This document shows, in pieces, positions 26,228 to 34,763 of a stretch of DNA of 64,000 nt. The DNA comes from Cytobacillus oceanisediminis. GTDB taxonomy: Bacteria > Bacillota > Bacilli > Bacillales > Cytobacillaceae. The position numbers were made by a program, and so were the translations under genes. The stretch spans positions 149,645 to 213,644 of the forward strand of contig NZ_VLKI01000007.1 of NCBI RefSeq assembly GCF_007830235.1, in the 5' to 3' direction. Positions within the stretch are counted from its first letter, which is position 1; every line of letters begins with the position of its first letter. Below the pieces are notes generated by a model that was given only the letters and a program-made list of their open reading frames with translations, was not told the origin of the DNA and ran no database searches.

Positions 26228-26638
26228 ATGGCTGAACTGAAAAAACCACTGCCTATACCTGATGGTGATTCACACGTCTTTTGGCAAGGCTGTAAAGAAA
26301 ATAAATTGTTGATTCAAAAATGCAATGATTGCTCCAAACATATTTTTTACCCAAGAATATTATGTCCTCATTGTTTTTCTGAAAAAGTAGAGTGGGTTGA
26401 ATCAACTGGAAAGGGAAAAATCTATTCTTATACAATTGCCCGCAGAGGCGGAGGGCCAGCATTCAAAGATGATGCCCCATATGCAGTGGCATTAATTGAA
26501 TTGGACGAAGGAGTTCGAATGTTTAGTAATATCATTAATATTGATGTTGAAAAAGTGAAATGTGATTTACCGGTTGAAGTGGTGTTTGAAGAACAGGAAG
26601 ATTTTATATTACCAAAATTTCAACCAATATTTAATTAA
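26228..26638 (+). CDS. DUF35 zinc-ribbon/OB-fold protein, partner of the thiolase-like protein
   Basis: A 136-residue DUF35 (OB-fold, acyl-CoA-associated) protein. The N-terminal rubredoxin-like zinc ribbon has C32-x2-C35 and C46-x2-C49, followed by the OB-fold part with KGKIYSYTIARR and PYAVALIELDEGVRM. GGGAGGG precedes the ATG, two bases after the upstream stop. Such proteins bind thiolase-fold partners and are needed for their activity or stability. It is the last gene of the P2 operon, closed by a good terminator. Confidence 0.9.
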   Translation: MAELKKPLPIPDGDSHVFWQGCKENKLLIQKCNDCSKHIFYPRILCPHCFSEKVEWVESTGKGKIYSYTIARRGGGPAFKDDAPYAVALIELDEGVRMFSNIINIDVEKVKCDLPVEVVFEEQEDFILPKFQPIFN

Positions 26639-26651
26639 TTTAAACATAAAT

Positions 26652-26692
26652 AGGCTAATGAACCATTCGTTAAGAGTTTCATTAGCCTTTTA
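26652..26692 (+). terminator. Intrinsic terminator closing the igr-like cassette
   Basis: AGGCTAATGAA (26652-26662) pairs with TTCATTAGCCT (26678-26688) and runs into TTTTAG. The following gap to 27010 contains otherwise only promoter P3 and a cre-like site. Confidence 0.75.
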
Positions 26693-26885
26693 GTGCATCT
26701 CCCTGTATGAAGGAAAAGAGGCAATACCCTTCAAGTTTACTAGAAAATCCTCTATGAGAACCCCAAGAAAAGGATCTTTATTATAAATATCCAAATTTCT
26801 AAAATACTTGGAAAAGCATAAGCACTATATACATGGTAAATAGATGATAACTTTTACAGAATATACAGAATCTTTTAAAATTTCA

Positions 26886-26914
26886 TTGACGAAAATATAT
26901 TTTATATATAAAAT
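26886..26914 (+). promoter_or_regulatory. Promoter P3 of the second TAXI-TRAP operon, shared-type
   Basis: TTGACG at 26886-26891, 17-base spacer AAAATATATTTTATATA, and TAAAAT at 26909-26914. The spacer contains an AAAA/TTTT dyad as in P1 and P2, and the same TATATAAAATAATT end as P1. Confidence 0.75.
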
Positions 26915-26931
26915 AATTTTAGAGAGGTTAA

Positions 26932-26945
26932 TGAAAGCGATTTCT
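26932..26945 (+). promoter_or_regulatory. cre-like catabolite repression site in the TAXI leader
   Basis: TGAAAGCGATTTCT matches TGWNANCGNTNWCA except for the last base. It lies just downstream of the P3 start point, a usual place for CcpA roadblock repression. Confidence 0.5.
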
Positions 26946-27010
26946 TTGGGGGGTGTAACCGTTTAATCCATTTTTGCTAGAAAAGATGAGTTAATAAAAG
27001 GGGGATATTG

Positions 27011-28180
27011 ATGTTTAACAAACCAATTAGCTTTTTGTTTACAATCTTTTTACTTTCAATTTTGGTAGTAGGCTGCAGCAGTAATGAAACTCAGAAACCT
27101 GCTTCTAATGTAAACTCATCATCAAGTAATGAATCTGGCTCACTTCCTAAACAAATGACCTGGAGTGTATATGATGTTGGATCAGGCGGTTACGCAGAAA
27201 TGTCAGCTATAGCAAACACTTTAACTGAAGAATATGGTACACAAGTCAGAATGCTGCCATCAGCAAGTGGTGTTGGCCGAATGGTTCCTTTAAGAGACAA
27301 GACAGCTTCAATTGGTAAATTAGGTGATGAAATCCAATTTGCGTTTGAAGGACATGAAGAGTTTGCACAACAAGATTGGGGTCCTCAAAATGTTCGTGCG
27401 ATATGGGCTCCTATTAGTCAATATGGATTTGCAGTTCGTGAAGATTCAGACATAAAAACAATATCGGACTTAAAAGGCAAGAAAATTCCAAAGGTAACTG
27501 GAAATGCGTCAGTTAATATTAAAAATGAGGCAATGTTGTCATTCGGGGGACTAACCTGGGATGACGTTGAAGTTGTTGATATCACTTCTTATGCAGGTCA
27601 AGGTGAAGCACTTCTTCAAGGACAGATTGACGCAGCTGGTATTAATCCTACTGCATCAGCCATGTTTGAAGCCGATAGCAAAGGCGGTATCCGCTGGCTC
27701 GAGATGGATCCTGATGATTCTGAAGGCTGGGAGCAAACAACAGAAACTGCCTCCTGGATGATGCCTTATACAATGGATAACGGAGCTGGTATGGAAAGTG
27801 ACACAAACATTATGGGACATGGTTATCTGATCGGAGGCTATGCCGACCAGGATCCAAATACTGTCTATGAATTATTGAAAGCGATGGATGAGAACTTTTC
27901 AGCATACAAAGACGCAATGCCAAACTTAGCTTTGTATGACAAAGAACTAGTGGTTACAGAACCGCGCGGAATCCCGTTCCATGAAGGTACCATAAAGTTC
28001 CTGGAAGAAAAAGGGCTCTGGGATGAAGAAAAGCAGGCTAAAAATGATGAATTAGTTGCCAGGTACGACATACTAAAGTCTGCGTGGGATCAAGTGGCAG
28101 AAGAAGCTAAGAAAGAAGGAATCTCAAAAGATGACTTCCCGGCATTCTGGCTGGAAAAGAAAGCTGAACTTGTAAAGTAA
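27011..28180 (+). CDS. TAXI-family TRAP transporter solute-binding lipoprotein (system 2)
   Basis: A 389-residue receptor with a lipoprotein signal ending in lipobox VVGC at Cys22, followed by a Ser/Asn-rich linker. The TAXI body shows SVYDVGSGGYAEMSAIANTL, VRMLPSASGVGRMVPLRDK and ISDLKGKKIPKVTGN. The FHEGTIKFLEEKGLW segment corresponds to the end of other TAXI receptors. It is about 50 residues longer than the system 1 receptor and only distantly similar, so the ligand is probably different. ATG 27011 follows AAAAGGGGG. P3 and a cre-like site stand upstream, and a strong hairpin separates it from the permease gene. Confidence 0.9.
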   Translation: MFNKPISFLFTIFLLSILVVGCSSNETQKPASNVNSSSSNESGSLPKQMTWSVYDVGSGGYAEMSAIANTLTEEYGTQVRMLPSASGVGRMVPLRDKTASIGKLGDEIQFAFEGHEEFAQQDWGPQNVRAIWAPISQYGFAVREDSDIKTISDLKGKKIPKVTGNASVNIKNEAMLSFGGLTWDDVEVVDITSYAGQGEALLQGQIDAAGINPTASAMFEADSKGGIRWLEMDPDDSEGWEQTTETASWMMPYTMDNGAGMESDTNIMGHGYLIGGYADQDPNTVYELLKAMDENFSAYKDAMPNLALYDKELVVTEPRGIPFHEGTIKFLEEKGLWDEEKQAKNDELVARYDILKSAWDQVAEEAKKEGISKDDFPAFWLEKKAELVK

Positions 28181-28196
28181 TCAGCAATGAACACAA

Positions 28197-28228
28197 GAAT
28201 ATCAGCCAGTATTATGTGGCTGATATTC
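28197..28228 (+). other. Strong intercistronic hairpin between TAXI receptor and TRAP permease (system 2)
   Basis: GAATATCAGCCA (28197-28208) pairs perfectly with TGGCTGATATTC (28217-28228), and no T-run follows. It mirrors the unrelated-sequence hairpin at 11684 in the system 1 operon, in the same place relative to the genes. Confidence 0.65.
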
Positions 28229-28312
28229 TATTTATGAGAGAAAGGGAAGAAAGGGAGCGAAAATAATTGGAATCAAGTTAATCCAAAAATATGGTAGTTT
28301 CGGAGGGATATA

Positions 28313-30217
28313 ATGATGTCCGAGAGATTAAATAAACTATTGAAAACAATCGTTGTAATTGCCACTCTGATTGGAATCTTACTTTCCATAAACATGCTTT
28401 TCTATTTAGAACTATTTGGATTTAATCCGTTGCAAAACTCTTATCTATATTATATTTTAGCCTGCTTCATGCCAATTGCCTTTTTAATCTTCCCGGCAAA
28501 AAAAGGCCAGAAGGTAAAATGGTATGATTTTATTTTTGCTTCAGTTTCATTTGCTATCGTAATCTATTTCGGGTTAAACGGTCAAAGAATGATAATGGAG
28601 GGGTGGGATTGGAACGCACCGCCGCTGGCGACTTACTCAAGTATTATCCTATGGGGACTATTACTTGAAGCTTTACGGAGAACAGGCGGACTCGTTTTGT
28701 CAATAATTTGTTTATTGATATCCCTTTACCCTCTTATTGCTTCAGGAATGCCAATTGGTTTTTTACAGGGACAATCATACGATTTATTCACGATTGCCAG
28801 AAATCATATGATGAGCGCCAATGGTGTCTTAGGAATAGCCTTAACAACAGTAGGTAATTTAATTCTTGGGTTTCTTGTTTTTGGAGTTGTACTAACCCAT
28901 ACAGGAGGAGGAGATTTCTTTTTTAAATTAGCCCAATCAATGTTCGGCAGATTCCGGGGCGGGGAAGCCAAAGTTTCAATTGTGAGTAGTGCATTCTTTG
29001 GAATGTTAAGCGGAAGTGCAATTTCAAACACGATTACAACTGGTGCAATGACAATCCCTGCGATGAAGAAATCAGGATATAAACCGCACTATGCGGGTGC
29101 AATAGAAGCAGTTGCATCGACTGGAGGTACAATTACTCCGCCAATAATGGGCTCAGCGGCTTTTATTATGGCCTCATTTTTGGCAATACCCTATTATGAA
29201 ATTGCTCTGGCAGCAGCCATCCCTGCCCTTTTATATTATATTGGGTTAATTGTACAGGCGGATGGGTATGCCGCAAAAAATAATTTAAAAGGGTTAAAGA
29301 AAGAGGAGATCCCTTCGTTCTTAGAAACATTAAAAGGTGGCTGGTATTACCTTTTTGCTCTTGTCCTGCTAGTCTACTTTTTAGTGATTCTTAATTCCGA
29401 GGGGCAGGCACCATACTATGCCAGCTTGGTACTTTTGATTATTGCGATGATTAATAAAACCACAAGAATGAATGTAAAACAACTATTCGATATGTTTGTT
29501 GAGATTGGAAAGGTACTGACCGAAATTGTTTGTATTATAGCTGGTGTTGGCTTTATTGTTGGTGCTTTATCAGCTACAGGTGTATCTTTTTCGTTTTCAA
29601 GGGAACTTGTTGCTGCTGCCGGAGACAGCATGATTCTTATTCTAATTGGCGGAGCGCTTACTAGCTTTATTTTGGGAATGGGTATGACAGTTTCAGCTGT
29701 TTATGTATTCTTGGCAATTATTATGGCACCTGCACTTGTGGCTATTGGTGTTGATCCTGTTGCAGCTCATTTATTTGTTGTATATTGGGCAACCGTTTCC
29801 TATATTACACCGCCTGTAGCATTGGCAGCGTTTGCAGCTTCAGGCATTGCAAAAGCGAATCCGATGAAGACTGGTTTTACAGCAGTACGTCTAGGTGCAG
29901 TAACTTTCCTTGTTCCGTTCTTCTTTGTCTATCAGCCTGCATTGATCTTTCGGGGAGAACCGCTTGAAATTGCATTGAGTGTTGTATCAGCCATTATTGG
30001 GGTGTTTTTGCTTTCTTCTTCATTAGAAGGTTACCTAATCGGTTTTGGACGGATGCAAAATTTATTAGTCCGTTTGATTGTTTTAGTTGCAGGACTTTGC
30101 ATGTTAATCCCAGGTATTCTGACAGATGCTTTAGGAATAGCTTTAGCCCTGATTATTTATGTTCCTAAGTTTTTGAAACCTGTAAATGTCAATATCGATG
30201 AAAAACAGGAGGTATAA
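28313..30217 (+). CDS. TRAP transporter fused 4TM/12TM permease (system 2)
   Basis: A 634-residue fused DctQM-type permease. Conserved stretches are RGGEAKVSIVSSAFFGMLSG, AIEAVASTGGTITPPIMGSA and GMGMTVSAVYVFLAI. VSYITPPVALAAFAASGIAK is close to the end of the DctM-like part. CGGAGGGATATA precedes the ATG; ATG 28316 is an alternative. It is followed after one base by an acyl-CoA ligase gene, so uptake and CoA activation of the same acid appear coupled. Confidence 0.92.
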   Translation: MMSERLNKLLKTIVVIATLIGILLSINMLFYLELFGFNPLQNSYLYYILACFMPIAFLIFPAKKGQKVKWYDFIFASVSFAIVIYFGLNGQRMIMEGWDWNAPPLATYSSIILWGLLLEALRRTGGLVLSIICLLISLYPLIASGMPIGFLQGQSYDLFTIARNHMMSANGVLGIALTTVGNLILGFLVFGVVLTHTGGGDFFFKLAQSMFGRFRGGEAKVSIVSSAFFGMLSGSAISNTITTGAMTIPAMKKSGYKPHYAGAIEAVASTGGTITPPIMGSAAFIMASFLAIPYYEIALAAAIPALLYYIGLIVQADGYAAKNNLKGLKKEEIPSFLETLKGGWYYLFALVLLVYFLVILNSEGQAPYYASLVLLIIAMINKTTRMNVKQLFDMFVEIGKVLTEIVCIIAGVGFIVGALSATGVSFSFSRELVAAAGDSMILILIGGALTSFILGMGMTVSAVYVFLAIIMAPALVAIGVDPVAAHLFVVYWATVSYITPPVALAAFAASGIAKANPMKTGFTAVRLGAVTFLVPFFFVYQPALIFRGEPLEIALSVVSAIIGVFLLSSSLEGYLIGFGRMQNLLVRLIVLVAGLCMLIPGILTDALGIALALIIYVPKFLKPVNVNIDEKQEV

Positions 30218-30218
30218 A

Positions 30219-32360
30219 ATGTCAAAAATTAATGCTCTTGACCGCTTGTTAAATCCCAGATCAATTGCAATTGTTGGTGTTTCAAAGGATTTTTCATCAA
30301 TAAGCGGCAAACCAATTAAAAATTTGCTGCACCATAAATTTAAAGGGAATATTTATCCCGTTAATCCAAAGTATGATGAGATAGAAGGTATTCGTTGTTA
30401 CGCCAGCATTTTGGATATACCTGGAGAAGTAGATGTAGCGTTAATTGCTGTATCTTCTAAGCGAATGCAGCAAATCCTGGAGGAGTGTGAAAAGAAGCAG
30501 GTTCATCATTTAATTTTATTTGGTTCAGGCTTTGCAGAGGTTGGTGAAGAAGGGAAGGTACTTCAGGAGAAAGTTTTGGAAAAGGCTAAGCAAGCAGGGA
30601 TTCATATTTTAGGGCCAAACTGCGTCGGCTTGTTGAATGTTAAAGAGAGTATACCTTTGGGATTTGCCACCTCCTTTGAAACTGAAAAGGGGTTTAAATC
30701 TGGAAATGTCGGATTTGCTTCTCAAAGTGGCGCAATAGGGTTTTCATTGTTCGGATTGGCCCAGGAGGAAAACATTGGTTTTTCCTATATTGTCAATACA
30801 GGTAACCAGATGGATATACATTCGCTTGATTGTATCGAGTATATGCTGGAGGATCCTGATACCACCGTTGTTGCTGGCTATTTAGAGGGAATTCCGGATG
30901 GGGAAATGCTGATGAAAATTTCTGAAACTTCTAAATCATTAAATAAACCAGTTATTTTGTTAAAAGCAGGCCGCTCTGAACTAGGCAGACAAGCAGCAAT
31001 GTCACATACAGCATCTTTAACCGGGTCTGAGGAAACCTTTCAGGCAATTGCAAAACAGTATGGATTTATCACTGTAAACGACGTGGATAACATGATTGAT
31101 GCAATGAAAGTTTTCTCAAGGGGCAAAATAGCAAATGGAAACCGGATTGTAACAATATCAAACTCTGGTGCAGCCGGGATTGCTATGGCTGATTATAGTG
31201 AAGCATTAGGATTAGAAATGGTTCGTTTATCCAACGAAACCGCTTCAAAAATAGAGTCAATTATTCCTCCATATGGATCTGCATTAAATCCTATTGATGT
31301 TACTGCGCAAGCCCTTAAAGAACAACATATCTTAACTGAAACTCTTGAAGTTTTAATTGAAGATGAGCAGGTTGACGCAATTGTTTTTCAAACCACATTC
31401 GGAGGAGAACTTGGAACAAAAATATGCCAGAAAATAGCAGAGATCGATAAAAAAACGGATAAACCGATCATTGTAACCATAACCGGAACAAGTGAGTTGA
31501 CAGGAAAGGGACGAACGATTTTACAGGAAGCAGGGATCCCTGTTTATCCTACATCTTATAAGACAATGTTGTCTTTAAAATACTTAGTTGATTTTTCAGA
31601 TTTTAGTAAAAAACAAATGATAGAACCTCCCGATCAAGTTTTTATATCAGGTGAAACAACAAATGATTTATCTGGTATATGGACAGAAGAGCGTGTTAAG
31701 AAGGAGCTTTCATTATTAGGTATACGCGTTCCGAATGGAACGGTTATAAAAAATAGAAGCCAATTGGAGAAAGTTAAGGATAACCTAAATTATCCAGTAG
31801 TGTGTAAAGTAATATCCCGTGATGTGCTGCATAAAACAGACGCAGGTGGTGTTCAGGTTAGCATTCATAATCCGGTTCAATTAGAAAGAGCATATGAAGA
31901 AATTTTACAGTCTGTAAAACAATATTCTCCAAATGCCCGAATTGATGGAATTCTTGCTGAAGAAATGATCCAGGAAGAGGGAATCGAAATATTTATTGGT
32001 GTAAAGGAAGACCCTCAATTTGGACCTATCATAGTTTGTGGACTCGGTGGTATTTTCATAGAAGTCTTAAAGGATATTTCCATTAGACGAGCGCCTATTC
32101 AAATTCAGGAAGCTCATAGGATGTTAAAAGAGTTAAAAGGATATCCATTACTGGAAGGTGTTAGGGGCGGAAAACAAAGAGATATTCAAGCTCTTGCCGA
32201 AGTACTTGTAAAAGTATCTCAATTTGCCTCGAACCATACCGGGAAAATTAGTGAAATGGATATTAATCCAATATGGGTTTTTGAAGAAGGAAAGGGTATA
32301 GCCGCGCTTGATGGTATTATTGTTTGGAAAAATAGAATTGAAAGTTCTGTATCTATTTAA
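30219..32360 (+). CDS. NDP-forming acyl-CoA ligase (fused alpha-beta)
   Basis: A 713-residue acyl-CoA synthetase (ADP-forming) of the AcdAB/Pat-like group. The order is an N-terminal CoA-binding domain (GVSKDFSSISGKPIKNL, LFGSGFAEVGEEG, ILGPNCVGLLN), a succinyl-CoA-ligase-like domain with the phosphohistidine in MSHTASLTGSEE, and a C-terminal ATP-grasp domain (YPVVCKVISRDVLHKTDAGG, EMDINPIWV). ATG 30219 follows CAGGAGGTATAA, one base after the permease stop. It would activate the acid imported by TRAP system 2 with ATP and CoA. Substrates of the family range from acetate to aryl and branched acids. Confidence 0.9.
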   Translation: MSKINALDRLLNPRSIAIVGVSKDFSSISGKPIKNLLHHKFKGNIYPVNPKYDEIEGIRCYASILDIPGEVDVALIAVSSKRMQQILEECEKKQVHHLILFGSGFAEVGEEGKVLQEKVLEKAKQAGIHILGPNCVGLLNVKESIPLGFATSFETEKGFKSGNVGFASQSGAIGFSLFGLAQEENIGFSYIVNTGNQMDIHSLDCIEYMLEDPDTTVVAGYLEGIPDGEMLMKISETSKSLNKPVILLKAGRSELGRQAAMSHTASLTGSEETFQAIAKQYGFITVNDVDNMIDAMKVFSRGKIANGNRIVTISNSGAAGIAMADYSEALGLEMVRLSNETASKIESIIPPYGSALNPIDVTAQALKEQHILTETLEVLIEDEQVDAIVFQTTFGGELGTKICQKIAEIDKKTDKPIIVTITGTSELTGKGRTILQEAGIPVYPTSYKTMLSLKYLVDFSDFSKKQMIEPPDQVFISGETTNDLSGIWTEERVKKELSLLGIRVPNGTVIKNRSQLEKVKDNLNYPVVCKVISRDVLHKTDAGGVQVSIHNPVQLERAYEEILQSVKQYSPNARIDGILAEEMIQEEGIEIFIGVKEDPQFGPIIVCGLGGIFIEVLKDISIRRAPIQIQEAHRMLKELKGYPLLEGVRGGKQRDIQALAEVLVKVSQFASNHTGKISEMDINPIWVFEEGKGIAALDGIIVWKNRIESSVSI

Positions 32361-32384
32361 ATTTATAAGATCAGGAGAGATAGA

Positions 32385-32798
32385 ATGGATGATATCGGAA
32401 CTAGTACGTATTTGCAATGGTTAAGAAATGAATTTGAAGAGTCGCCATTTTGGAAACATATGGGTATTACATTTGACCGTTTTGAACCAGGAGATGTCAT
32501 CATTAAGATGCCGGTTAAAAAAGAGTTGGGCAATTCAAATGGCGTTATGCACGGAGGGGCGTTAACTTCTATTTTAGACTCAATCATTGGTGCAACAATT
32601 CGATCAACAAGAGAGGTCCGAGTAGCAACGATTTCATTGACTACTCAATTTATAGCTCCTGTTAAGGAAGGTACGTTATATGCGAGGGCTACACTTATTA
32701 ATGATGGAAAGCGAATTCAATATGTGGAATCAAAAGCCTTTAATGAAAGAGATGAAACAATCGGAACTGCATTGGGGACTTTTGCTATTCTAAAGTAA
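32385..32798 (+). CDS. PaaI-family hotdog acyl-CoA thioesterase
   Basis: A 137-residue single-hotdog protein. The PaaI/4HBT signature GVMHGGALTSILDSIIG sits near residue 55, with the usual His-Gly-Gly and the catalytic acid in the following helix. AGGAGAGAT precedes the ATG. It probably hydrolyses stalled CoA esters to free CoA, as PaaI does in phenylacetate catabolism. It is the third gene of the P3 operon. Confidence 0.85.
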   Translation: MDDIGTSTYLQWLRNEFEESPFWKHMGITFDRFEPGDVIIKMPVKKELGNSNGVMHGGALTSILDSIIGATIRSTREVRVATISLTTQFIAPVKEGTLYARATLINDGKRIQYVESKAFNERDETIGTALGTFAILK

Positions 32799-32852
32799 CT
32801 TATTCAAAAGGCAGAATGTATATATCTTAATAAAGTGAGGAGGAAAAGCTAA

Positions 32853-33623
32853 ATGGAATTTCAAACAAAAATTGGAAAATCCATTCCGGACAAAATATAT
32901 GTACATGGCTATAACCTGACAGAGGATTTGATTGGAAATATTACATTAGCAGATATGGCTTTCCTTGGTGCAAAGCATCGTAAACCAACAGAAAATGAAT
33001 CCAAAATGCTTAACGCACTGCTAGTGGCTATCTGTGAGCATGGTTTTACCCCAAGCTCAATTTCCACCCGTTTAACCTATCTGGGTGCACCTGAATCTGT
33101 TCAATCGGCAGTGGCGGCTGGATTGCTTGGAGCTGGAACGGTTTATCTGGGTGCAATGGAGTATGTGGCAGAAATGCTTCAAAAAGCATTTCAAAAATAC
33201 GGGGAAGAATACGATATTAAAGAACTTGCTTCCATCATTATTAATGAGAGACAAGAAAGCGGACAGCAGCTCCCCGGGTTTGGTCATCCTGTTCATAAAC
33301 CTGAAGATCCCCGTACCACCAAATTGTTCGAGATTTCAGAGCAGTTAGGCTTTAACGGAAAGAATTCACAGCTCCTGAAAGAGATTCATAGACAATTTTG
33401 CGAGAAAAAAGGAAAAACGATTACCTTAAATGCTGTAGGTGCAATAGGTGCCATAATGGCTGACATGGAAATTGATTACCGTGTTGTCAAATCATTTGCA
33501 GTTGCTTCAAGAGCCGTTGGACTAGTGGCACATATAGCAGAAGAAATCGAACACGGAAGAAAAGATAGTATTGGCCAGCAATTGTTCAATTACATTGAAG
33601 AACATACGGAATATCAAGGTTAA
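32853..33623 (+). CDS. Citryl-CoA lyase-like (short citrate synthase superfamily) protein
   Basis: A 256-residue protein related to the C-terminal catalytic part of citrate synthase and citryl-CoA lyase. GFGHPVHKPEDPRT carries the citrate-synthase histidine and a later Arg, and ICEHGFTPSS carries another conserved His. The large domain of true citrate synthase (about 430 residues) is absent. Members of this short group cleave citryl-CoA or similar 3-hydroxy-3-carboxyacyl-CoA to oxaloacetate plus an acyl-CoA. In this operon it may split a branched CoA ester formed by the ligase. The substrate is not known. Confidence 0.78.
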   Translation: MEFQTKIGKSIPDKIYVHGYNLTEDLIGNITLADMAFLGAKHRKPTENESKMLNALLVAICEHGFTPSSISTRLTYLGAPESVQSAVAAGLLGAGTVYLGAMEYVAEMLQKAFQKYGEEYDIKELASIIINERQESGQQLPGFGHPVHKPEDPRTTKLFEISEQLGFNGKNSQLLKEIHRQFCEKKGKTITLNAVGAIGAIMADMEIDYRVVKSFAVASRAVGLVAHIAEEIEHGRKDSIGQQLFNYIEEHTEYQG

Positions 33624-33702
33624 TTATTTGTATTACTATGGGGATCATTCTTTAGGTTAGAGAATGATCCAATTTCATTTAGATATAACTGGGGGAAATT
33701 AT

Positions 33703-34671
33703 ATGCCATTCCAAACAGATATAACTAAATTATTAGGCATCAAGTATCCAATTATTCAAGGCGGCTTACAAGGATTGGGACGTGAACCCCTTGTTTCAGC
33801 TGTTTCTGCAGCAGGTGGATTAGGATTAATTACAGCAGGGACATATTCTAGCAAAAAGGAAATGATAGAGGATATCGAGCTTGTACGAAAGAAAACAAGC
33901 AAACCATTTGGCGTAAATCTGGCTATTGGTATTCGTAAACCGATGGATGAATATGTTGAAGGAGTCATAGAAACCGGAGTTAACATTGTTTTTACATCCG
34001 GCTACAGCCCTGCTAAATTTATGGATCAATTAAAAAAAGCCGGTGTCAAAGTTATCCATGTTGTACCATCCGTTAAATTTGCTAAAAAGGCTGAAGAATT
34101 AGGCTGTGATGGTGTTGTAATTGTCGGGTACGAATGTGGTGGTCATCCTGGGATTGATGAAGTCACCTCATTGGTTATGATCCCTAAAGTAGTAGAGTCA
34201 GTTAGCATTCCTGTCATCGCAGCAGGCGGCTTCTCTGATGGGAAAGGATTAGTTGCAGCTTTATCACTAGGAGCACAAGGGATACAAATGGGAACTAGGT
34301 TTGTAATGAGTCAGGAATCACCTTTACCAGAAACTATTAAGGAACAATTAAGAAGTGCCAGTATGAACGATACATTGATTATTAAGCGTTCCATCAATAA
34401 GCCAAACAGGGTTTACAAAAACGAGGCTGCACTTAAAGTACTTGAACTGGAAGGTGAAAATGCCAAGGTTGAAGAGCTGCTTCCTTTAATTGGAGGAGAA
34501 GCTTATAAAAAGCTGCTTAATGATGGAGACATAAATGCAGGTGTATTATCCATCGGCCAGATAATTGGCCGGATTCATCAATATCCTAGCGTAAAGGAGA
34601 TTATTGAAGGTATTGTAACAGAAGCCGATTCAATAATCACAAAAATGAATCAAAGCTGGCAGCCAATATAG
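33703..34671 (+). CDS. Nitronate monooxygenase / FabK-like flavoprotein
   Basis: A 322-residue FMN-dependent TIM-barrel protein of the 2-nitropropane dioxygenase group. It has IIQGGLQGLGREPLVSAVSA, VIVGYECGGHPG, PVIAAGGFSDGKGLVAALS and GAQGIQMGTRFVMSQE. ATG 33703 follows TGGGGGAAA. The family includes nitronate monooxygenases, FabK enoyl reductases, and IpdC of steroid ring degradation. With CoA-ester enzymes on both sides, an enoyl-CoA or ring-desaturating role is as plausible as nitronate oxidation (inference). Confidence 0.83.
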   Translation: MPFQTDITKLLGIKYPIIQGGLQGLGREPLVSAVSAAGGLGLITAGTYSSKKEMIEDIELVRKKTSKPFGVNLAIGIRKPMDEYVEGVIETGVNIVFTSGYSPAKFMDQLKKAGVKVIHVVPSVKFAKKAEELGCDGVVIVGYECGGHPGIDEVTSLVMIPKVVESVSIPVIAAGGFSDGKGLVAALSLGAQGIQMGTRFVMSQESPLPETIKEQLRSASMNDTLIIKRSINKPNRVYKNEAALKVLELEGENAKVEELLPLIGGEAYKKLLNDGDINAGVLSIGQIIGRIHQYPSVKEIIEGIVTEADSIITKMNQSWQPI

Positions 34672-34763
34672 TCTTAACAAAATTTTTTCATAGGACATTT
34701 AAGTGATTGCAGTAACCTTTAGATTGAGTGACAACCCAATAGCTATTGAAAAGGGAGGTTCAT

